DNA of 64,000 nt, taken from assembly GCA_039545295.1 (NCBI GenBank), contig BCIK01000027.1:25781-89780 (forward strand), written 5' to 3'. This document shows positions 55,479 to 64,000 of the stretch, in pieces; the stretch's first letter is position 1, and every line of letters starts with the position of its first letter. The notes under the pieces are model-generated. The model was not told where the DNA came from. It was given only the letters and a program-made list of their open reading frames with translations, and searched no databases. The translations under genes and the position numbers were made by a program. Origin of the DNA: Udeniomyces pyricola (lineage: Eukaryota; Basidiomycota; Tremellomycetes; Cystofilobasidiales; Mrakiaceae).

Positions 55479-57230
55479 TCAATCCAAGTCGTTTTCGTCC
55501 TCGTCTGATTCATCGTCGTCGCTTGGTTTGCGACTAGCGAGGAGACCCGAGGGACCTCCGTTTTTGGCTTCGAGTTCGCGGCGTTCACGACGTCTGATGT
55601 TGTTGATTGAGCAAAAGGAAGGAATGATGGGTCGAGGATGAAGAACAGAAAAAGACACGAGACGTTAGACAGGAGAGAGACACGAGGTGGATTGAGGCTA
55701 GGTCGGATGAGGACGATGAAGTAATCCCGAGCATGGATGGGAAGCAAGTGGTCGGGTTGGGACAGAGGTCTCCTCCTCCTCTCTTCCCCTTTTCTTCTAT
55801 TTTTTTTATAGTGGATTTCTTCGTTGCTGAGAGGCAATTTAGACCAATGTTTTGACCTTCAAGATCCACCTTGGATCTCGACAGATGTATCGACCTCGGA
55901 TCCCTTCCCACCCGCTCAGACACCCCAGAATCGCAACGATCCTCTATCCAACCAAAAGAAACCTCAAAAACCAAGAATATATATATATATATATATATGG
56001 GGAGGGGGGGGGGGGGAGCTGAGAGCAAACGTACCTCTTGACATCAAAGTTGTACACCCTCGCAATGTTGACGTCCATAATCGTGGCCTGTTCGCGAATG
56101 AACTCGACGTCTTCGGTCGCGTTGGCGAGTTGTTTCTCGGCCGCAGCGAGTTTGAGCGTGAGCAAATCGACGGCTTCTTCGAGTGGATAGGATAGCATGA
56201 CGTTGGCCTGGAGAAAGCCATCGTCAGTTCAAGTCACTCAGGTTGGTGATAGGTATATAAGAGCGTTGGTGTGAAGTGAGGAAACTCCAGGAAGTCGGAG
56301 GAGCCCTTCTGTTTCAAGAAAGACGTGACGAAGAAAACGCGACTTACTCCAAGCCAGAGATAGACCTCACCCGTTTCCTCGACCTGAGCCTCGGCGTAGA
56401 GCGTGTCGTTAAGCTCAAAGAGGGATTTCATCGGCTTGGGTCCGGACGCCTCGTCGTCTTCATCATCGTCCAGATCGTCGTCGTCGTTGGCTTTGGACTA
56501 GCGAGATGATGAGAAAGCGAAAGAGAGGGAGGGAGAGGGTGTAAGATGAGCTTCGTCACTGGAATTCCCCCCCCCCTCTCGTCTCTTATCACTAGCCCTG
56601 CATGTCCTGTCCAACGATCACGTAAGAATCCAAGACTTCATGTCGACGGTGATCAGGGGAAAGAACCAACTTTTCCATTCTTCCTCTCCAGCAGATAGTT
56701 GACGACATCGAGCGTCTTGCGGATATCGGGGATTTTGACGTCGAGACCTTTGCGACGCTGGTTGAGGTTGAGCTCCATGTAACGGTATTTGCTGAATTAC
56801 GATCAAGGGCGGGACTCAAGTCATGTTAGCGATCCATATGAAGGACCGATGAGAGTGACCCAAGGAAAGGGGTTTCAATCAAAAGAGAGAGACGCACGCG
56901 CTCATCTCTTGGAACTTGGAAACGGTCGCATCGCAGTCGCCGTTTGGACCGCCAATGTACTCTTCGACGACGTTCTGCAGGTCGTGGGCGATGTGATGTG
57001 AGGAGGAGGAGGATAGAATGGGGAATGAGAAAGAGGAGAAAGATGGGTGAAGTTGAGTGACGCGCAGCCTAGACTTAGGTAGGGGAAAGAGACGGGCGAA
57101 AGAGAAAGAGAGTATGACGAACGACAAAAGGCGCGGCTGGGATACCTCTGGGATTGGATGGAATGTCCCTGTTGGTGGAAGATGGGGCACTCGAGGCGGA
57201 AGCAGAGTGTTTGACGGCGGCGACTGACAT
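55479..57230 (-). CDS. PAC10: Prefoldin subunit 3 (VBP1/PAC10)
   Basis: Alpha-class subunit of the prefoldin hexamer, which delivers nascent actin and tubulin to the chaperonin. The start is ATG 57230 (MSVAAVKHSASASSAPSSTN). The body is NVVEEYIGGPNGDCDATVSK, FQEMSAKYRYMELNLNQRRK, GLDVKIPDIRKTLDVVNYLL, FELNDTLYAEAQVEETGEVY, LWLGANVMLSYPLEEAVDLL then KLAAAEKQLANATEDVEFIR, and ITIMDVNIARVYNFDVKR-type ending with an acidic tail (SDDDESDEDENDLD). Two coiled coils flank the central beta hairpins (D-T-x-Y-A-x-A, Y-L-W-L-G-A-N-V-M-x-x-Y). The acidic insert before the hairpin (DDDDLDDDEDDEASGPKP) is long. Six exons or so. The stop is TGA at 55479-55481. It diverges from AC40 with 361 bases between. 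Confidence 0.93.
55976..55998. repeat. (TA)n tract in a prefoldin 3 intron
   Basis: About 11 TA units next to a G-rich run (plus strand), inside the intron before the last exon. Confidence 0.9.
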
Positions 57231-57524
57231 GGGGGGTGGACAGTGAGATGGGGATAGGGAGGAGATGGTGGTTGGTTGGTACTGTTACGGCGACAGGACT
57301 GGTGCTGCTACGGACACAGACGGGGTGGGAGAGAGAGGGAATGAATTGTACGGTTGGTTGGTTGGTTGGTTGGTTGGTTAATTGATGGGTTTGTCTTGTC
57401 TGAATGGGTGGATGTGGTCAAGTCCGTCGATGAGCAAGCCCGTCCGTCCGTCGTCACTTCAGATTTCGTTCAACCACCGCCAATTGTTCCTTGCCTGTCT
57501 ACCTGTCTGCCTGTCTATCTCTCA

Positions 57525-57555
<31 letters not shown>

Positions 57556-57591
57556 CTCGCTTCACCCACCCGCCCACCTTCACCCACCACA
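57231..57591. promoter_or_regulatory. Divergent promoter region of prefoldin 3 and AC40, with GGTT and CCAG repeats
   Basis: 361 bases between outward-facing starts. It contains about seven GGTT units (57352-57379) and a CCAG run (57530-57554). Similar CCAG runs occur in the BRR2 promoter (about 31280-31310). Confidence 0.5.
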
Positions 57592-58123
57592 ATGGTCACC
57601 AGCTCCCAACCAGACCCCAGACGACTCGTCAGACTCGAGCCAGAGCGTGTGTCAGGCGTGAGATCCCTCTTCCTCCTCGAAAACCGATTGTCTCCTCTCA
57701 CGTCGTCGACGACTCGGCCGGTCCCTTGGTGCTGGCCTCAACGCGTCGTTGCTCGCCCAAGCCACTGCAAATCCTTTACTCATTGACGTGTCCTCCCAAT
57801 TCTTCCCACTTGCCATCATTTCTCTCGCCTACTCGCAATTCTAGGTCGCCGGCACCGACTTTCCCGGACATCACCCTGGAGAGGATCACTCATGGTCGCT
57901 CGAGCAATTCACCAAGGTAAGCAGCAGCTCCGCCTCTATCCTTTGCCTGCGTCCAACACCAACTGGCCATCTCTAATAAAGAGAGAGAGAGGTCCATCCG
58001 AAGTTGGGTTCCTCTAAAAGGGAACTTGCTGATTGCAGGTCGGCTTGGACCGGGTAGCATGGAATGATGGCATGGAATACGGCTATGTCCTTTCCTTTGT
58101 CCAATTCTCCTGCCGCTCCCTCT

Positions 58124-58171
<48 letters not shown>

Positions 58172-60135
58172 GAGTTTACCCAGTCCATAGACCTGACTCA
58201 CACACCCTCCAACTCCCTTGTGTATTCCACGTTACTAATGCTTCCATCGATTGAACCTTGTCCAGAACCTGAAAGTGCAAATCCACTCCCTCTCCCCTAG
58301 CACGACTGAATTCGACCTCGTCGGCCTCGACGCCTCCATCGCCAACGCCATCCGCCGCGTCATGATTGCCGAAGTCCCGACTGTCGCCATAGAAGATGTC
58401 TACGTCTACGCCAACACGTCCATCGTTCAGGATGAGGTCCTGAGTCATCGATTGGGAATGGTTCCGTTGAACATCAACCCGCATTTGATCAGGATGAAGA
58501 ACGCGGGTGAGTGATTTGTTTGGGTCGGTCACTAGGATGGACATTTTGGTAGCTACGAGCGTTATGAGGAAGGAAGGGAGAGAGGCAGCAGAAGTTCCTT
58601 CGCCAGTGGAGGAAAGCATCCCAAGCTGGATACGTTTCGGCAGAACAAACACAAGCGCGCTTCACCAACAGAAATCAAACTCACCTGACTTTTCCCATTG
58701 TCTGGTCCACGTTTTCATATGCTATTCTCTAAACGCATTGTTCATCTCTTAGGTGACACCCCGACCGATGCCAACACCGTCGTCTTCAGGATGCACGTCG
58801 ATTGCGAGCGAAACAAGGACGCTGCCAGGAACGAGACGAACCCTTCAAAGCTGTACAAGAACTCGGGTGGTGCGTTTGGCTTACTCGTCGTCATTTGCTT
58901 TGCAATCTCTAAGGGGCTTCAAGAAGGTCTTCGCTGCGTGATACCTTACGGACACATGTATCTGATTCCTTTCTCCGTCATTTCTTGGTGTCGTACAGTC
59001 TATTCGGGCGACTTCAAGTGGGACGCTGCCGGTCGCCAAATCGAATTGTTTGCCGACAAGCCACCAGCAGCAGTCGCCACTGATATTCTCATTGCCAAGC
59101 TCCGACCGGGACAGGTATGTTCTTTGTCTATAACACGACCATTGGGCCTTTTTTTTTGCTACTACTATCGTTCCAGAAAGAGGGGACGGAATGTTGGAGC
59201 ATGATGGCCAAAGGGATAAGGGTTGAGAGATAGCTTGATCCAGCTGTCAAGCCGATATGTTTGGATTTCCACTTACCTCCTTTTGCTCTTCCGCTCAAAC
59301 GAACAGAACGTAAACTTGGAGCTGCATGCTGTTAAGGGAATAGGGAAGGATCACGCTAAATTCTCACCTGTCGGTGCGTTCTCGGCTGGTTTTTCCACTC
59401 TTTGCTGCATTCTGTACCCTCGCATCGGTGTTTTTGTTGTTGTTGCTCTTTTGCAGCCATCAAGTGAAATCTCATAACTGACAAAAATCCACTGCTACCC
59501 TCGAATCCTTTCCGTCCGCATCTTCTCTCTACCAACCAATTTCAGCCACTGCCTCATACCGACTTCTTCCCCACATCAACATCACTTCCCCTATCCCCAC
59601 AGCCGACCTTGAAGACTTCCAACGCTGCTTCGCCCCAGGCGTTATTTCCATCGACAACGGCGAGGCCAAGGTCGTCGATGCTCGAAAGGATACGGTCTCG
59701 AGGGAGGTCCTGAGACATGAGAAGTTTGCGGATAAAGTCGAACTGGGGCGGTTGAGGGATCATTTCATTTGTGCGTGCTTTCGGGTTCTTTTTTTTTTCG
59801 GGGGAGGGGGGGGGGGAAACGGGGAGAGTGGAGAAGGGGTTTCCCCTGTTGTTTGAAAAAGTTGATGGAATATAGATCCATCCATTAGGGTTCATTTCAA
59901 CTTGGCGCGTCATCCAATATGATATACTGAATACTCCTCTCTCCCCCCCTCTTCCCTCACACCTTCCATCATTCATTCCACATCATTCCAATCTACAGTC
60001 AGCGTCGAGTCCACCGGAGCCTACCAGCCCGAACAAATGCTCCCAGAAGCTATCGCCGTTCTGCTCGGTAAGATTGATCATGTCGAAGGGTGCCTCAAAG
60101 CGCTCGAGGCCCAAAACAACAACGAGGGTCTATGA
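57592..60135 (+). CDS. RPC40: RNA polymerase I and III subunit AC40
   Basis: Subunit shared by RNA polymerases I and III, pairing with AC19 to nucleate assembly. The start is ATG 57592 ([20 protein letters not shown]). A splice leads to [20 protein letters not shown], then [20 protein letters not shown], the dimerisation motif [40 protein letters not shown] and [12 protein letters not shown]. Later exons give [89 protein letters not shown] and [27 protein letters not shown] and G-K-D-H-A-K-F-S-P are diagnostic of AC40. One intron carries a long TC tract (58128-58168). The stop is TGA 60133-60135. Confidence 0.96.
58128..58168 (+). repeat. (TC)n tract in an AC40 intron
   Basis: About 20 TC units on the coding strand in the intron that ends just before the [10 protein letters not shown] exon. 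Confidence 0.9.
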
Positions 60136-60736
60136 GCGGACGACGGTGTTCTATTCACATGCATGAGCGAGAACGTAGGTGAGGGAAGGACCATCACGTG
60201 CCCAGGTCGAAGGAGGGCAGAAATCATGAGCGTGGATGGATGAAGCTTTTTTTTTGTCCTTTCGAATGAAAGAGAGCGAGAGGTCGTCGACATGATTGTC
60301 ATTCTGTTTCACTGGCCGTCTCGCATTTTCGATAGACATCATCCCTGTAGCCGATGAGGAAACAATGGGCAATACCCGTTGACGAAGGAATGATCCATAG
60401 GAAGGCCGTGTTCGTGCATGGTAACTGAATGAAACACCACAACAACGTCTGAAGTTCAAAGCACTAGATTGATTTGCCCCAGGACGATCGATCGATGTGG
60501 GCAGAGCCATAGGACGAACAGCCAACTCAGAGTTCTTCACATACATCATGACATAAGCTTATATACATATATCTTGTAAACGTGATTGATGCATCCGGTT
60601 AGTATCCAGCACGCGAGGTCGCAGTCGCCCGAAATTCGGTTGAGCTGCGTTTCGTTCCAGTGATCCATGCCAATATCCACTGGCCGTCGTCTTCCTACCA
60701 CCTGCCAATCATCCATCCTGCTTTTCCTTTCAAACC
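60136..60736. other. Intergenic region between AC40 and DUS4
   Basis: 601 bases, AC40 3' region then DUS4 promoter. TA-rich near 60557-60571. Frames on the minus strand here (60151-60785) have no family features. Confidence 0.4.
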
Positions 60737-63271
60737 ATGTCCTCCTCATCTCCACACTCGCCGGAATCATCCTCAGCCCTGTCACCGTCCTCCTCCCTCC
60801 TGCCTTCTACAGTCACTTCCCACCTTCCCATGCTCGATCCCGAGCGACAAGCCGAGCTACACGAGCAAGCGGTCGACGCCGAGCTCGCGTTTAACCAGCT
60901 CGAACCAGAAATCCTCCCCCCGCAAGAGATGCTCGCTCAGCTGGAAGACCTTAATCTACTCGGTAAGCCTAACGCTCCAAAATAAATTTGCTACGAGCCA
61001 TGTTGAAGGAAAGCTAAAGGTTGTTCGACGCGTCGTGGCTCTGACATTCCTACCTTCCAGCTCCTCTTGGTATGCTAGTCTTCTTTACACATTCAGCCGC
61101 ACATTATTCATAGCAGTCTTTGACATGGATGGTGTCCATCAGTTCGATGCTCCAAACTCCCATTCCGTCACCTCGTCGCACAGTATGACACGCATATCAC
61201 CACGACTCCTATGATTCTTGGTTTGTTCTTGGTTCGCTTCCGCTCTCCTTTGCCATGATCAGGGAAGTAGTCTTGACCTGATCCTTTGCGTCGCCCTGTT
61301 CAATCGCTCGGGTTCTTTAGCCGCCGAGTTCTCCCGAAATTCGATAGCGAGAGAGACCGATTTCTCGACGTCGACGGAGGAACGAGGGACGTTTGGGATG
61401 GTGGAATCAGGTAGTGGAGGAAAGAGGAAGAGGAAAGTCAAAGGGGCTTTGGTTGCTCAAGTTAGTCAAGCTGAACTACCCCTTTCTCCCGATCTGACAA
61501 CCGAGACTGAACCACAACCAAAACCAAAACCATAACAACAACAACAACAAACTGATGATGCTGGATGATGGTTGATGTATTGTTGTTCAGTTCGCAGCGA
61601 GCGAGGCCAAGATTTTCGCAGATGCATGCGAGCTCATTTGTATGTTCTCGAAGGACTTCAATACACACTCACCTTCAGCTGTGACACCCTTACCGGCCTA
61701 CCCTGATCATTTTGATTTCTTTAGACCCTTATGTGGACGGTGTGGATCTCAATTGCGGCTGTCCTCAGAAATGGGCGTACGCCGAAAAGATTGGCTCGTT
61801 CCTTCTTCGGCAGCCCGAGACGGTCCGGGACATGGTCCGAGCGGCCAAAGGTCGATTGGGTACCAATTATCCGGTGTCCATCAAGATTCGGGTGGACGAA
61901 GATCCGAAGCATACGCAGATGCTGATTGATAATGGTGAGTAAGCAATGAGATCAGGCGAGGAAAGGAGGTGACGAGTTGTTCCTCGTTCTTTTCATCCTT
62001 CCTTGTTACCAATGGCCATTGACCAGAACTGACGGTCGAGCTCGTCCTCGTTCTCGAATGTGTGTGGGTGTGGTATACAGCCGTTCATGCTGGAATCAGT
62101 CACATCACAATTCACGGTCGAACAAGGCACATGGTATGTCTTGCGTTAGATCCCTCTGGTTCCCAAAGTATCACGATCAACGATCCAGCTCACTCCTCAC
62201 TGATCACGTAACCTCTTTCACATCTTATACACACTCATACCTAACCTCATTCCTACTTTTCCTTTCCCTTGGCTCGTTTGTTTCGTACGTAGGCCTCGAC
62301 TCAACCCGTCGACCTTCCTGCTTTGGCCTTTGCCAACTCGATCGTCGCGAAACGGGTCCCATCCGTGGCGAATGGCGACGCTTGGTCGTATGATGACGTC
62401 AAAATGATCAGACAAAGAACTGGCGTTCAAGGAGTTATGGCTGCGAGGGGTCTGCTGGCGAATCCAGTGAGTCTTCAACTGCGGGAATCGAAAGAGGGGG
62501 CGAAGGGGAGAGCGTTCTTGGATGGAAAAGCATCTCGATCCTTTGTCTCGTGTGTGAACCGTACCCATGTTGAGTATTTCTGTGTTTGTCTCTCCTTTTC
62601 CGTGGACAGGCACTATTTGCAGGCTATGATTCGACACCCAAAGAAGCTGTCGAGGTACAGTTGAGATATCTCATATCGTTTATATTGCTTATATTGATCT
62701 CCAAATCGATAACTATCGCAGGAACAGAGCTGATTCTGTCTTCTACGTCTCCCTTACTTGTTTTTTTTTCTTACTTCGTTTATTCTTTCACCTCTAATCA
62801 ACCGATCGATTTCCCTCAGTCATTCGTGAACCTGTCTCTCGGTTATGGCTTTACTTTCGCACTGTTGTTCGTCATTTTCCTCCATTCATACCGTCGTCCT
62901 GAGTACCTATATATCAACCTATCATCTAACCGAGTAAAGCTTGTTTCGTCTTTTCTCCCACTGTTCTTACTCTACCGACTGGTCGATGACCTACTCGCAG
63001 CCACCGTCATCTCGCCATGATGCTCGAATCCGAATTCTCCCGGCCCGAACGCATTTTCTTCAATCAACTTGGATCTCATGCTGGTGTGTTGGATTACCTT
63101 GAGGACCGCCGAGGGTTGAACTGGGGTGTCTCTCCCGGCCCTGGAGTGACAACGACAAGTCATCAACCAGAGGCAGGAGGAGCAGAAGAGGGTTCTCAAT
63201 CGACTGACGGCGGAAGGAGATTGGGGAGGGGGATCGTGCAAGGCTGGGATGGGAGCGTACCTGCTGCTTGA
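60737..63271 (+). CDS. DUS4: tRNA-dihydrouridine synthase, DUS4 type
   Basis: FMN enzyme that reduces uridine to dihydrouridine in the tRNA D loop. Exon 1 (60737-60962) is a Ser-rich N-terminus ending EMLAQLEDLNLL. A 9-nt exon (61061-61069) and the exon starting at 61143 restore APLVRCSKLPFRHLVAQYDT then HITTTPMIL, the family opening. Next are AAEFSRNSIARETDFSTSTE, ALVAQFAASEAKIFADACEL, PYVDGVDLNCGCPQKWAYAE with the catalytic cysteine in N-C-G-C-P-Q, GSFLLRQPETVRDMVRAAKG, PVSIKIRVDED, HAGISHITIHGRTRHM, VPSVANGDAWSYDDV and GVQGVMAARGLLANPALFAG. Late pieces (SFVNLSLGYGFTF and SEFSRPERIFFNQLGSHAGV) complete the C-terminal helical domain. At least nine exons; late exon edges are approximate. The stop is TGA 63269-63271. 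Confidence 0.93.
61061..61069 (+). other. DUS4: 9-nt microexon of DUS4
   Basis: Flanked by TTCCAG upstream and GTATGC downstream, it supplies codons for A-P-L, split at both ends (G|CT CCT CTT G|TT), just before V-R-C-S-K-L-P-F-R. Skipping it keeps the frame and removes three residues. Confidence 0.75.
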
Positions 63272-63832
63272 TGCATGAAATCTCCTTGGAGAGAGAAGAA
63301 ATGGTGAAACTGAACTGCTTGTGAGGTCGTGTGTCTATGTACCTAGACACGTTGAGGCTGTCAAAGGGCGAAACCAGGTGCATTGGATGAAGATCATATA
63401 AGAAAAAGGAAGTGTTCTTACAAGGTAACGAAAGTGGATGCATAGAAAGACGTATGCAGAAAAGAAAGCAGGAGATTATATGGATCAGAGCATAAAACCG
63501 GTTCCAAAATTCAATGAGCGAGTTACGTATACTGTCGTAACGTCATTGTCACTCGACGGGCTTAATTCCTTCCTTTTCTGTCTCATCATCTCTCCAATCA
63601 CCACTGACCACCACCATCACCAACGTCAAACAGCCACTCATCCCTGACAGTGTATTCCCCACATCTATTACTTCACTCGATCAACCCCAACTTTCTGTTC
63701 ATCGTTCCTCTGTGCAACAGACCTTCTCTGTTTCCCCGTTTCGAAACATCTGAACCGAGAATTCCGAATTCTAACCGCCAACGCGCCAACCTCATCTTTC
63801 TTTAATACAACTTGCATTCATCTTGACCTATC
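63272..63832. promoter_or_regulatory. Intergenic region between DUS4 and the last gene
   Basis: 561 bases. No gene seen. The right part (about 63590-63830) is pyrimidine-rich and is the probable promoter and leader of the partial gene. Confidence 0.4.
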
Positions 63833-64000
63833 ATGTCTCGCTTTCGTCCCACCTCGATCCGACTCACTCGGCATCTCGCAACCACGTTCTCTCCACCGAC
63901 ATCCTCATCATCTCGAATCCACTCGAACCGCCTTGATCTGTTTCCTTTCACCAGCACCTGCAACCCTTGCTTCTCTTCCCACCTTCATTCGACGTCCGGA
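63833..64000 (+). CDS. N-terminus of a probable mitochondrial protein, cut by the window edge
   Basis: The frame starts at ATG 63833 in good context (CTATC-ATG-T) and stays open for 56 codons to the window end: MSRFRPTSIRLTRHLATTFS then PPTSSSSRIHSNRLDLF. The high Arg/Ser/Thr content, several regularly spaced arginines and absence of acidic residues in the first 30 positions fit a mitochondrial targeting sequence. No domain is visible yet, so the product cannot be named. Confidence 0.6.
   Translation, partial: MSRFRPTSIRLTRHLATTFSPPTSSSSRIHSNRLDLFPFTSTCNPCFSSHLHSTSG

Overview
This window is nuclear DNA from a fungus, almost certainly a basidiomycete, and probably a yeast or dimorphic species. 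The evidence is short genes packed tightly on both strands, nearly every gene cut by many short GT-AG introns, pyrimidine-rich leaders, and a STE3-type pheromone receptor. I cannot place it to class. There is no sign of a plasmid, a virus, a CRISPR array or an intact transposon.

Left end (1-4.5 kb). The first 24 bases read ...CTIA-stop, the form of a farnesylated pheromone precursor tail. About 1.5 kb further on is a minus-strand seven-helix STE3 pheromone receptor (1486-2601). Both lie in long gene-poor stretches unlike the rest of the window, so this looks like one edge of a pheromone/receptor (P/R) mating-type locus. SRP9 and the ABC1/COQ8 kinase-like gene follow as the first housekeeping flank.

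4.8-22 kb. In order: COQ8 (coenzyme Q biosynthesis), RPN9 (26S proteasome lid), OPI3 (phospholipid methylation), ALO1 (D-arabinono-1,4-lactone oxidase), a 1.9 kb stretch with unresolved open frames, a BAR-SH3 membrane-curvature protein, LCL3 (staphylococcal-nuclease fold) and an alpha/beta hydrolase.

22-40 kb. A possible small membrane protein is followed by a hydrolase resembling isoprenylcysteine methylesterase whose nucleophile serine is replaced by glycine. Next come a very large PHD-SET protein (SET3 type) and, divergent from it, the 15-exon spliceosomal helicase BRR2, which carries a perfect 10-bp tandem repeat in one intron.

40-64 kb. IES6/INO80C (start codon apparently split by an intron), a mitochondrial CDF metal transporter (MMT type), thioredoxin (10-nt exon just before the active site), a universal-stress-domain protein, a PIH1-domain protein, histone chaperone ASF1, an unrecognised F-box-like gene, prefoldin subunit 3, RNA polymerase I/III subunit AC40, tRNA-dihydrouridine synthase DUS4 (9-nt exon) and the start of a probable mitochondrial protein cut by the window edge.

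Most genes sit in divergent pairs sharing short promoters (SRP9/COQ8, RPN9/OPI3, SET3/BRR2, IES6/MMT, PIH1/ASF1, prefoldin 3/AC40). Exon joins given here come from reading frame, splice-site consensus and remembered family motifs; no alignment was run.
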